A stretch of 64,000 nucleotides of DNA, from assembly GCA_963777665.1 (NCBI GenBank), contig CAVZRJ010000005.1, positions 1 to 64,000 on the forward strand, read 5' to 3'. A program made the position numbers and the translations under genes. The DNA is from Bog-756 sp963777665. Its GTDB lineage: Bacteria > Actinomycetota > Acidimicrobiia > Acidimicrobiales > RAAP-2. Below are positions 1 to 7,105 of the stretch, piece by piece; position 1 is the first letter of the stretch, and each line of letters starts with the position of its first letter. The notes below the pieces were generated by a model that saw only the letters and a list, made by a program, of their open reading frames with translations, was not told where the DNA came from and searched no databases.

Positions 1-301
1 TTCGCTCGGACTGTCGAACGTACATGTTGATCACGAGGCCCTCGACCGTCCTGAGGTCCTCCGGCCGAGGTGGAACGTCCTGGAGGACCACCGAAACCAG
101 ACCGATGACCTCACCCTCCTTCTCCGCCAGCCAAGAGTCCATGGTCCCATCCGAGTGTGATCGTGCGATGAACTGCTGCGTCGCCTCGTGGAACCGATCG
201 GGGAGGGCGCTCAGAGCGATCCCCTTGTGTTCGGCCATGAACTCGGAACGCAGTCCGCCAACGACACCGAAGTCCCGACGTTCGGCAGTGCGAATCTCCA
301 T
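1..301 (-). CDS. GNAT family N-acetyltransferase, 3' end cut by window edge
   Basis: The minus strand from an ATG at 301 reads MEIRTAERRDFGVVGGLRSE and continues for 100 codons to the window edge. The opening beta strand and helix, the later GEVIGLVSVVLQD segment and the closing VEGLVINMYV segment are the pattern of the GNAT acyl-CoA acetyltransferase fold up to the strand before the acetyl-CoA loop (usually Q/R-x-x-G-x-G/A), which lies outside the window. A weak purine-rich stretch precedes the start. The substrate cannot be told. The family call is fairly secure; the C-terminal third is missing only because the window ends. Confidence 0.75.
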   Translation of the reverse strand, partial: MEIRTAERRDFGVVGGLRSEFMAEHKGIALSALPDRFHEATQQFIARSHSDGTMDSWLAEKEGEVIGLVSVVLQDVPPRPEDLRTVEGLVINMYVRQSER

Positions 302-442
302 TGGCACATTCTCTCGCAGTCCTGGCTCCAACTTCCGCACACCTGTCCCCGAACGATGCTCCTGGGAGTCACAGACCGACGCGATACTTGGCGGCGTGCC
401 GCAAACCCTTGAGCAACTGGAGGCCTCCCGCAAACACCTTGG

Positions 443-844
443 TTGGGCGAAAGACTCCAACAATGCGGCTGCCGCCGGGGGTGGTGCTGCCTTGCTCGCG
501 ATTCTGTTCTCCCCCAGTTGCCCCGTGTGGCCGCTGCCAGCCTTCTGATTCTTTACGTGGCGCTCATGCTCGTCTTCAACTTTTCACTGGCAGCCGCGGA
601 GGTAGCGATGGGCGCCAAACGGCCAATTGGGCGTCAGGGGAGACGCTACGAGGTATTGGGCGAAGCCGCCGTTGGGATCGCCTTTTCCGTGGTGGCGATC
701 GGGGGAACGAAATGGCCGCTTGAACGGGACACGCACGATTGGTACGAGGTGGTCGTCATTGTCGCGGCGATTGGCCTTGTGGGACTCTTCAACCGTCGAG
801 TCGTTGAGCGTCGAGACGCCGAGCTGACCGGCAAAGGCGGATGA
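443..844 (+). CDS. small two-helix membrane protein, unknown function
   Basis: This 133-residue frame has two clear hydrophobic segments, roughly residues 30-50 (SLLILYVALMLVFNFSLAAA) and 98-115 (VVVIVAAIGLVGLF), separated by a basic linker, and ends in a charged tail. The first 28 residues are Cys- and Arg-rich and unlike a membrane protein N-terminus, so the true start may be the in-frame GTG at 527; neither start has a good ribosome binding site. I do not recognise a family. It is divergent from the GNAT gene and convergent with the GFA gene. Confidence 0.45.
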   Translation: MGERLQQCGCRRGWCCLARDSVLPQLPRVAAASLLILYVALMLVFNFSLAAAEVAMGAKRPIGRQGRRYEVLGEAAVGIAFSVVAIGGTKWPLERDTHDWYEVVVIVAAIGLVGLFNRRVVERRDAELTGKGG

Positions 845-933
845 CGTATGGCCTTCCCTCGCCTTCACCCCATGACCCTGTGCTGCTATCCCACAACGCC
901 GGTTGGTGGGCGAATACCGGGGATGGTGATCCT

Positions 934-1356
934 CTACCTGGGTCGGAACCCCTCGTACTGATCGGCACCCTCAACAGGCGAAATCCAACTATGCCGATTG
1001 GGCGTGTGCAGCTCAATCGTCGGTGCGGGGAACTCTGAGTCAGCAAAACTCCCCACTGCGACGGCCACAACCGGACGGTCCTTGAATCGCCAAAACACCG
1101 TGGAGCCGCATGTCGGGCAGAAGTTGTAACTGACCTCATCTCCATTGGAGGTGCCCACACCGTTGACCTCCAGGCCATTGAAAACACTCGTCTCGCCGGC
1201 GATGGATACACATTCCTCGGCGAACACGGCGCTTACCTGCACGATGCTGCCTGTGCGCCGCTGGCAAAAATCGCAATGACAGGCTGCGACGAGGACGGGC
1301 TCACCCTCTACGGTCACCCGTACTCGTCCGCAAGCACACTCTGCTGTCCGAGTCAT
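934..1356 (-). CDS. GFA family protein (glutathione-dependent formaldehyde-activating enzyme/CENP-V fold)
   Basis: A 140-residue protein with the seven zinc-binding cysteines of the GFA fold: C7 and C9 (CAC), C26, C28 and C31 (CHCDFC), and C80 and C83 (CPTCGS). Length and spacing match the family. The name derives from a Paracoccus enzyme thought to help glutathione react with formaldehyde, but most members have no proven substrate, and an actinobacterium would use mycothiol instead. It is likely cytoplasmic. It stands alone between convergent and divergent neighbours, so context adds nothing about its job. Confidence 0.88.
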   Translation of the reverse strand: MTRTAECACGRVRVTVEGEPVLVAACHCDFCQRRTGSIVQVSAVFAEECVSIAGETSVFNGLEVNGVGTSNGDEVSYNFCPTCGSTVFWRFKDRPVVAVAVGSFADSEFPAPTIELHTPNRHSWISPVEGADQYEGFRPR

Positions 1357-1402
1357 CCCTCAACCGTGGCATACGGCGAGTTCAACAGCAACGATTGGTG
1401 AG

Positions 1403-1420
1403 TGCGTCCCTGATCACCGG
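1403..1420 (+). repeat. short intergenic repeat, degenerate copy
   Basis: This copy reads TGCGTCCCTGATCACCGG. It shares the ATCACCGG end and part of the CCC run with three closer copies at 4219-4235, 4698-4714 and 6333-6349. It sits between two divergent genes. Its function is unknown. Confidence 0.3.
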
Positions 1421-1478
1421 CTCGGAGGCGGTAATGTCCCTCTGCGGCTCGATCGAATCACGGTGCTAGGAATGACGG

Positions 1479-2297
1479 GTGCCTGCATGGCTGACCCGGC
1501 AGCGTGGTGATGTTCGACTGGCGAGTCTCGATTTCGGCGGCTCGGGACGTGAGGTCGTACTGCTTCATGGACTCGCCGGTCACGCTGGCGAGTGGGAAGA
1601 CACGGCGAGATGGCTGACTGACAAGTATAGGGTGATTGCATTTGATGCCCGAGGTCACGGTCGCAGCGAACGCTATCCCGCAGACGTGTCCCGCTCGGCC
1701 TACGTCGAAGATGCCTGTTTCCTGATCGAGGAGCTAGCCCAGCCTCCGGTCACTCTGATCGGCCAATCCCTTGGCGGTCAGACAGCCTTGCTCCTTGCCG
1801 CCCAGCGGCCAGACCTAGTCGAGGCGCTCATCCTGGCCGACGCTGGCGCAGGCGGGAAGGGTTCGATGAAAGCTGCCGAGCAAGCTGCCAACGATCTAGG
1901 CCGATCGTTGCTTCGCTGGCCAGTTCCCTTTCCAGATTGGAACGCTGCGATTGCCTACTTCGGAGGGCCGTCATTGGCTGCTGAGGCTTGGGCTGACGGA
2001 CTCGTTCAAGACGACCAAGGGCTGTGGCCGTCCTTCGATGTTCCCGTGATGATCGAGACGCTTCGCCAGGCAGCTTTCCGTTCCTATTGGGAGGAGTGGA
2101 GGACTATTCAGTGCCCAACCCTGGTGGTGAGAGCGGGCCATGGGGTCATCGAGCTGAACGAGATGCAAAGGATGTCTGACCTGTTGCCACAGGCTGAGAT
2201 AGTCGAACTCCCCGAAGCCAAGCACGACCTTCACTTGGACCAGCCTGAACAGTGGCGAGAGGTCACCCTCAGGTTCCTCGGGTCAACAGCCACGTAA
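1479..2297 (+). CDS. alpha/beta hydrolase
   Basis: This 272-residue protein starts at a GTG. HGLAG at 30-34 supplies the oxyanion-hole region, GQSLGG at 95-100 is the nucleophile elbow with Ser97, and His249 in PEAKHDLH is the likely catalytic histidine. The usual acid after strand 7 is not in its normal place: the segment reads VVRAGHGVIEL, so Glu225 or an acid elsewhere may serve. Fold and approximate length fit esterases, lactonases and dehalogenase-like hydrolases; the substrate cannot be predicted. It is transcribed alone. Confidence 0.85.
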   Translation: MPAWLTRQRGDVRLASLDFGGSGREVVLLHGLAGHAGEWEDTARWLTDKYRVIAFDARGHGRSERYPADVSRSAYVEDACFLIEELAQPPVTLIGQSLGGQTALLLAAQRPDLVEALILADAGAGGKGSMKAAEQAANDLGRSLLRWPVPFPDWNAAIAYFGGPSLAAEAWADGLVQDDQGLWPSFDVPVMIETLRQAAFRSYWEEWRTIQCPTLVVRAGHGVIELNEMQRMSDLLPQAEIVELPEAKHDLHLDQPEQWREVTLRFLGSTAT

Positions 2298-2338
2298 ACG
2301 AGGGGCCGTCTCTGGTCGCAGGACAAACCTTCTCGCTG

Positions 2339-2836
2339 CTAGTCATTCGGCTTTAGCAGAACGATTGGGAAGGGTCTCTCGGTCTTGGCTTGCATGTGCT
2401 CGTAGCGTGCAAAGTTGACCACGTTCATCAAGGTCCACAAACGCTCATAGTCCGGGGCTTCGCAATGGAGAATGCGTGGAGTGGTTCGCAGCTTGCGGCG
2501 GCCGATCCACACTTCGACATCTGGCGAGGCTTCGAGATTGCGCAGCCAGTTGGGGGATGCGTCGCTGCCCTCATTGGAGGCCACAACAACCAAGTGGCCT
2601 GCATCGACGGCAAATACCAAGGGGTTCGATCGCCGCTTTCCTGATCGCCGTCCCCTTGTGTGGAGAAGAAGGATCGGAACGCCGAATATTCCGTATCCAA
2701 ATCGACCCTGCGTGTGAAGGTATTCCCATCTGTGGAGGCGAACCACTAAGCGAGGAGCACTCCGAGGAGCTGTCAAGCGGGCAAAGGCCCTGGCAACTCG
2801 GGGAGGCTGGTGGAGACCTTCGAGAGACTGGCTCAT
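2339..2836 (-). CDS. nitroreductase/deazaflavin-dependent oxidoreductase (Ddn family)
   Basis: From the ATG at 2836 (preceded by GGGA) this is 165 residues, the usual length of the Ddn/Rv3547 family, which binds F420 and reduces quinones or nitroimidazoles. Family signatures are RGRRSGKRRSNPL at about 61-73, and PNWLRNLEASPDVEV at about 95-109. The frame is open to 2908, but the extra 24 residues are not family-like. An F420 enzyme here agrees with an actinobacterial host and with the LLM oxidoreductase at 48384. The physiological substrate is unknown. Confidence 0.88.
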   Translation of the reverse strand: MSQSLEGLHQPPRVARAFARLTAPRSAPRLVVRLHRWEYLHTQGRFGYGIFGVPILLLHTRGRRSGKRRSNPLVFAVDAGHLVVVASNEGSDASPNWLRNLEASPDVEVWIGRRKLRTTPRILHCEAPDYERLWTLMNVVNFARYEHMQAKTERPFPIVLLKPND

Positions 2837-2929
2837 TCCCGACTCGAAGTGTAGTCCCACTGTCGTTGTGGGTTGTTGGTGACGAATGGGATCGCCATCC
2901 CCAAACATCAGGTCAGGGGCTGCACTTGC

Positions 2930-3409
2930 TCACCCTGCGAAGGTGATTGGTGCGAAGCCAAAAGACCCATCAGCTCCTGAGGTGGCGACGATGACGCACT
3001 CTCCTGAGCAGGGGACTGAATCTGCGCTAAGGGGTTCGGTTGCGGCACTCGGGTGGACCGTGAATGAGACGGAGCCTTGGCCATTCTCGTCGGTAAGGCC
3101 GAATGGCTGGGCCGCCAACTGCTCACCGCAACCCAAACGGTTTGCCTGTGTCGGTGTCTCACATTCTGACAGATAGAACTTTGTGGTCGGGAAGAAGCCC
3201 TTGACGCTGACCGTCACCTGCTGTCCATCCTGGAGGCTTGTCCGAGGTGTGACGGTGACTCGCTGTGCCATTAGACGGATAGATGGTCTGGCAGTGGTCG
3301 AGGTGGGCCGATGGCTAGCCGCTGGCGATGAGGACCCGGCCCCGCATCCGGTCTCCAACAAGGCCACCGAGAGCAAGCACCCAACGACGCCAACCGCCAA
3401 TCTGTTCAT
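2930..3409 (-). CDS. lipoprotein with a neocarzinostatin-like domain
   Basis: Starting at ATG 3409, MNRLAVGVVGCLLSVALLETGC is a lipoprotein signal with lipobox LETGC (Cys22), followed by a Ser/Thr/Pro linker to about residue 45. Residues 50-159 follow the neocarzinostatin/macromomycin beta sandwich: VTVTPRTSLQDGQQVTVSVKG opens it, a first Cys pair is at 83/94, a second at 134/138, and it ends in SFGFAPITF. Neocarzinostatin has disulfides with about the same spacing. Enediyne apoproteins use this fold to hold a chromophore, but no enediyne genes are visible here, so a surface-binding role is only inference. The next gene upstream, on the same strand, is also membrane-anchored. Confidence 0.72.
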   Translation of the reverse strand: MNRLAVGVVGCLLSVALLETGCGAGSSSPAASHRPTSTTARPSIRLMAQRVTVTPRTSLQDGQQVTVSVKGFFPTTKFYLSECETPTQANRLGCGEQLAAQPFGLTDENGQGSVSFTVHPSAATEPLSADSVPCSGECVIVATSGADGSFGFAPITFAG

Positions 3410-3495
3410 ACCCGCAAAGCTTTCCACAAGACATCCTGCCGAACATCGGTAGGGTGCCCCCGAGCACTTTGATGGCAGGCGATCAGAGGTGCGAA

Positions 3496-4188
3496 CTACG
3501 CCCCGGCCGACGCCTCTAGTGACCTGTCCATGGCCGTGCCAACCTGCCTTGTGACTTGGTAGCAAGTGTTCGAGCTATAGCAGTTCGACGCCGCCCACAC
3601 CAACGTTGTTCCGGTGGCGAACAGGAAGGTCGAAGGGGTCGGATCATCGGAGGTCCATGAGAAAAAGACGCCGTTGGAAAGAGTGGACATTCCAGGAGGC
3701 TTCTTGACTGCCACCGACTCAATATGCCGCCACGCCGACTGGGCGCTCCTTGCGCTATTGAACCTGAGAAATACGACGTTGAGGTCTCCAAAGCTCTGAG
3801 CAGCCGTTGGAGACGTGGACGGAGCGATGAGCAGCCAGTCATCCGACGAGTCCAGGAAGCTGCCATCGGCGACCTTCCCAGCACTCCCGAGGATTTGTCG
3901 TGTATAGCTTGGTACAGATAGGGCCGTCTGTTTGATGACGAACTTGGACGAGCCGGTCCATTCTGGATTGGGAAGATACCGGGCGTATTCGTGCGCCAAA
4001 TCGACTGCTGTGGTCGAGCCAGTCACCACCACCTTCGGCAACACGGGCGTGTCGGACGGCAGGTTGCGGGTTGCTTCTGTGACCGCAAAGACTGCCCCGA
4101 CTACCGCCAGAACGACCGCACCACAGACCAGCAACCGGCTACGACCGTCAATCCACACGTATCGGGTATCGACCAGTTTGGTCTCCAC
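3496..4188 (-). CDS. membrane-anchored extracytoplasmic protein, unknown function
   Basis: A 230-residue protein with one N-terminal transmembrane helix at about 19-37 (LLVCGAVVLAVVGAVFAV) after a basic stretch, so the remaining ~190 residues should lie outside the cell. The external part has alternating Ser/Thr-rich strands and a Cys pair near the C-terminus (NCYSSNTCYQ), likely a disulfide. I do not recognise the family. It lies 86 bp upstream of the neocarzinostatin-like lipoprotein on the same strand, and the two may be transcribed together. Confidence 0.6.
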   Translation of the reverse strand: METKLVDTRYVWIDGRSRLLVCGAVVLAVVGAVFAVTEATRNLPSDTPVLPKVVVTGSTTAVDLAHEYARYLPNPEWTGSSKFVIKQTALSVPSYTRQILGSAGKVADGSFLDSSDDWLLIAPSTSPTAAQSFGDLNVVFLRFNSARSAQSAWRHIESVAVKKPPGMSTLSNGVFFSWTSDDPTPSTFLFATGTTLVWAASNCYSSNTCYQVTRQVGTAMDRSLEASAGA

Positions 4189-4218
4189 CCTGAGCAGGGC
4201 ACCTGAACCAAGGACGAC

Positions 4219-4235
4219 GTGCCCCTAATCACCGG
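4219..4235 (+). repeat. short intergenic repeat
   Basis: This copy reads GTGCCCCTAATCACCGG. It matches the copy at 6333-6349 in all but two or three bases and is close to the one at 4698-4714. It lies between two divergent genes. Confidence 0.4.
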
Positions 4236-4316
4236 GAGCGGGGCGGTATCGACCGTGCCCGATGGCAACTCGGTGACACCCTTTAGAGGTCAGCTCAGGC
4301 GGCCGATGAAGTAGCC

Positions 4317-4697
4317 ATGGCCAGCCCGTCGCCACTCAGCCCGAGGTTCGTGCCTTACTGGACGCCAGAAATCGGTCGGCGGGCTGCTCAGTTGCAAGGG
4401 CGAGCGATGCGCTGCGTGGGCATTGCTGGACTCCTCGTGGGTCCTGTCGCCCTCGTATTTGGAACCGCAATGAACAGCACCGATGTTGCCTACCGGACCG
4501 TCGGATGGGTCGTCCTCTGTCTGGACATCATTTTGATCGCCGCTGGCATTGTGATGTTGCAGCTGGCCGCCAAGGCAATGAGCAGGCACTACGGAATCAG
4601 AGTTGGAGTCATCACGGGGCCTACCTTCCGAGACGACAGATTCAAGGAATGGAAGCGGCGAAGACGGTTGGGCGAACTGCAATCGGAACCCCGCTGA
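4317..4697 (+). CDS. small two-helix membrane protein, unknown function
   Basis: The 126-residue product has hydrophobic helices at about 34-52 (VGIAGLLVGPVALVFGTAM) and 61-84 (TVGWVVLCLDIILIAAGIVM). Its cytoplasmic-looking C-terminus is strongly basic (EWKRRRRLGELQ). No catalytic motif is visible and I do not recognise the family. It is divergent from the anchored protein at 3496-4188 and convergent with the IPT protein. Confidence 0.5.
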   Translation: MASPSPLSPRFVPYWTPEIGRRAAQLQGRAMRCVGIAGLLVGPVALVFGTAMNSTDVAYRTVGWVVLCLDIILIAAGIVMLQLAAKAMSRHYGIRVGVITGPTFRDDRFKEWKRRRRLGELQSEPR

Positions 4698-4714
4698 CTG
4701 CCCCCGATCACCGG
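4698..4714 (+). repeat. short intergenic repeat
   Basis: This copy reads CTGCCCCCGATCACCGG and begins directly after the stop codon of the preceding membrane protein gene. See the related copies at 4219-4235 and 6333-6349. Confidence 0.4.
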
Positions 4715-4773
4715 ATAAGCGTGGCAGGCCCGTTGGAGGGCAAGCGGCGAACGCTCCTGGGTCGAGGCGAGGA

Positions 4774-6102
4774 TCAGGTCAGGGTGAAGAAGGTGCTCGC
4801 ATGATCGCCGGCCGAACCCGTGGCGTCGATCCCGTGAGAACCCGTGGCTCCTGCATTGTACTTGTACGGGATCTTGCCACTGCAAACGAAGGCACCCGAG
4901 GCCTTCGTGGTCGTAGAGCAGATCGTCACCTCGAAGGGCCTCGGAGAGGGCAGCCCGGTGAGGTAGACAATCGTCACCTTCTCACCCCCGAGAAAATGTG
5001 CGCCACTGACCTTGACCGCCGTGCCGGGAAGGCCCTTGGACGGAGTGAGCGTCACCGAGGCAGGTGCCGTGTAGGTGAATGTGTCGGCGGACGTGTTCAG
5101 ACTGGTTCCACCCGGTGAGGTCACGCTGAAGCTAATGCTGTCACCGATCCCGCCGTCACCGGCAGGGACGTAGACGCTCATGGTCGTGTTACCGATGACC
5201 TGCCAGGCGGTGGGTATGTCACCGGCCATGACCCCCGTGGTCCCGATGAAACTGGTGCCGTGCAGGGTCACGTAGTAGCCGCCATAGATTCCGCCGTGGT
5301 TGGGGCTCACTCCAGTAATGGTCGGTCGGACATACGACGTGAACTGGTCGGCAGAGGTCGTGAAGCTGGTACCACCGGGCGATACCACGGTCACGTCGAC
5401 TGTGTCCGGATTCGTGCCGGACGTATCGGCGGGTGAGACGGCGGTGATGGAGTTGTCGCTGTTGACCGTGACGCTGGTGGCGGCGGTGCCACCGAAGTCG
5501 ACTCCGGTGGCGGCACTGAAGCCGTCGCCGTAGATCGTGACGGTGGCGCCCCCGGTGGCTGGACCGATGGTCGGTGTGATTCCGGTGACCCTCGGCCGCG
5601 GTGTGAAGGTGCTCGCCCATGCCAAGCACGCATATGCGGTGCTTCCCGTCCCCCCAGTGCCGGGGCAAGGGCTGGGGGAGTTGTTGATCTGATTCCCGGT
5701 GAGAGGATCCGTTGTCGAGAAGCCGGGGTCGACGCTGGGGGTGCCCGAGGAGACTGAATAGGAGAGCAACGCTCCGGTCAGGTCCCACGTGTCGGCGGTC
5801 CACGCCGTGTAGGTGGTCGATCCCCCGCCCCCGCCCCTCCCACTGCCACCGCAGCGGGTGGAGAGGAGGATGTCGCCCGTTGGGTAACCCGCCGATGGAT
5901 CGATGGAGTTGTCGAACCCGGTCACATACGCGTACTCCGTGATCGACCCGCAGTCGTGCCCGAGGATCGAGAACGCAGTCCCCTGGGGCATGACCAGTTG
6001 AGGCTGTGGGGGGGTCGCCGCTCCGGCCGGGCTGCTGATCCCAGCCATCCCGAGCAGCATCGCCGCAATTGTGCTGATCCCGATCGTCACCTTGCGATAC
6101 AT
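4774..6102 (-). CDS. secreted protein with IPT/TIG domains
   Basis: A 442-residue protein starting with a Sec signal peptide (MYRKVTIGISTIAAMLLGMAGI, likely cleaved after ...SPAGAA). The first ~170 residues are Gly/Ser/Thr-rich with no recognised domain. Then come two clear IPT/TIG immunoglobulin-like domains, at about 175-260 (PRVTGITPTIGPATGGATVTIYG) and 262-345 (PTITGVSPNHGGIYGGYYVTLHG), and a third related domain from about 350 (VTLTPSKGLPGTAVKVSGAHF). Such domains usually serve in adhesion or polysaccharide binding at the cell surface. No sorting signal or C-terminal helix is present, so it is probably released or held non-covalently. Confidence 0.8.
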   Translation of the reverse strand: MYRKVTIGISTIAAMLLGMAGISSPAGAATPPQPQLVMPQGTAFSILGHDCGSITEYAYVTGFDNSIDPSAGYPTGDILLSTRCGGSGRGGGGGSTTYTAWTADTWDLTGALLSYSVSSGTPSVDPGFSTTDPLTGNQINNSPSPCPGTGGTGSTAYACLAWASTFTPRPRVTGITPTIGPATGGATVTIYGDGFSAATGVDFGGTAATSVTVNSDNSITAVSPADTSGTNPDTVDVTVVSPGGTSFTTSADQFTSYVRPTITGVSPNHGGIYGGYYVTLHGTSFIGTTGVMAGDIPTAWQVIGNTTMSVYVPAGDGGIGDSISFSVTSPGGTSLNTSADTFTYTAPASVTLTPSKGLPGTAVKVSGAHFLGGEKVTIVYLTGLPSPRPFEVTICSTTTKASGAFVCSGKIPYKYNAGATGSHGIDATGSAGDHASTFFTLT

Positions 6103-6332
6103 GTTTGATCCTTTCGGCAGCCCCAGCTTCTTGAACCTTACCTTGGCTGCCTTACGTCTTCATGAAGCTGGCACGAGCCCAATCCCTGCCTGGGATGGTC
6201 CTTCCTGGCTCAGCTTTGAGAGGGCGCTAGAGGCATGACCCCGCGCGTCGCCGGTGACAACCTGGGCGCCTCCTGGAGCACGGCAGCACGAGTACCCGGT
6301 CACTGGGTATCCCGTTGTACGGGGCTCGCAGG

Positions 6333-6349
6333 GTGCCCCACATCACCGG
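6333..6349 (+). repeat. short intergenic repeat
   Basis: This copy reads GTGCCCCACATCACCGG, in the ~295 bp gap between the IPT gene start and the antitoxin gene end. Otherwise that gap shows no gene. Its first eleven bases (starting two bases earlier, GGGTGCCCCAC) recur at about 15851, 20012 and 22810. Confidence 0.4.
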
Positions 6350-6397
6350 TTATGCACCCGCCTTGTCCCAGAATTTCGGGCGATTCAATGACGATCT

Positions 6398-6703
6398 TCA
6401 GGCAGACGGCCGAAGTTCGACGTTGACCTCGAGTCCAAGTGCAGTGGCCACCCGCTGAAGGGTCGTCAGTGTGGCACCCACACCTCCAGACTCGAGACGG
6501 TCGATGGCCGCTTGGCTCGTACCCATGCGACGGGCCAGTTCTCGTTGGCTGAGGCCGGCGGCCTCCCGGGCGTCGTGGATGCGCTCACCGACATCGGCGG
6601 CCAGCTTGGCCTCGGCGAAGGCCCTGTCGTACTCGGCCCGCTCGGCGATCGACATGGCGTCGAGCTTCGTTTCCTTCAGCTGTACCCAACTTGATCGGGT
6701 CAT
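6398..6703 (-). CDS. HigA-like antitoxin with XRE helix-turn-helix
   Basis: A 101-residue protein whose C-terminal half is a Cro/C1-type HTH: GLSQRELARRMGTSQAAIDRLESG at about 50-73. The N-terminal half is charged and helical and presumably contacts the toxin. Its ATG overlaps the stop of the upstream toxin gene by four bases (ATGA), so the two are translationally coupled. Toxin-before-antitoxin order with an XRE antitoxin is the HigBA arrangement. The HTH protein is expected to neutralise the toxin and repress the operon, probably at the inverted repeat at 7044-7065. Confidence 0.85.
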   Translation of the reverse strand: MTRSSWVQLKETKLDAMSIAERAEYDRAFAEAKLAADVGERIHDAREAAGLSQRELARRMGTSQAAIDRLESGGVGATLTTLQRVATALGLEVNVELRPSA

Positions 6704-7053
6704 TCTGCCTCTCCTTCAACTGTGTGGTCCTCGGCGATGCAGCGGGCCATCGCCTGTCTGGCTCGGGCCACCTGAGCCCGCTCGTTCTGACGTTGCTTAC
6801 GAAATGTGGTCAGCAACACGATCCGCTTCCCTGCGGGGAAGAAGAACGTGATGCGCTGGGCCTTCTGGGCCAGATCGAACCGGAGCTCGAAGAGGCCATC
6901 ACCAAGCGGCCTGGACCGCGGCATGCGGATAGCCGCACCATGCTCACCCAGGTACTCGATCCGAGAAGCGACCGTGGCGAACTGGCCAGCCGGAAGCGAG
7001 TCCACCCACTGCTCAACCTCCGGTTCCAGTTCGATGGACCAACGTGACATCAC
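6700..7053 (-). CDS. HigB/RelE-like toxin (phage-derived Gp49-like)
   Basis: A ~117-residue basic protein with the HigB/Gp49-like pattern: WSIELEPEVEQWVDSLP near the start, then LGDGLFELRFDLAQKAQRITFFF and GKRIVLLTTFRKQ. These proteins are ribosome-dependent mRNA endonucleases of the RelE superfamily. The start is uncertain: GTG at 7065, GTG at 7053 and ATG at 7050 are all in frame. A GAGGA Shine-Dalgarno sequence at 7066-7070 favours 7053 or 7050. All three codons lie within a perfect inverted repeat, the likely operator. Confidence 0.82.
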   Translation of the reverse strand: MMSRWSIELEPEVEQWVDSLPAGQFATVASRIEYLGEHGAAIRMPRSRPLGDGLFELRFDLAQKAQRITFFFPAGKRIVLLTTFRKQRQNERAQVARARQAMARCIAEDHTVEGEAE

Positions 7054-7065
7054 AAATGATGTCAC
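7044..7065. promoter_or_regulatory. inverted repeat, probable toxin-antitoxin operator
   Basis: A perfect 9-bp inverted repeat with a 4-bp spacer, GTGACATCA-CAAA-TGATGTCAC. It covers the possible start codons of the toxin gene, lies next to its ribosome binding site, and is the only strong palindrome upstream of the pair. HigA-type antitoxins bind such sites to autoregulate; binding here is inference. Confidence 0.6.
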
Positions 7066-7105
7066 TCCTCAGCGATGGAATCAAGTGGATCAACCCGGCG
7101 GCAGG

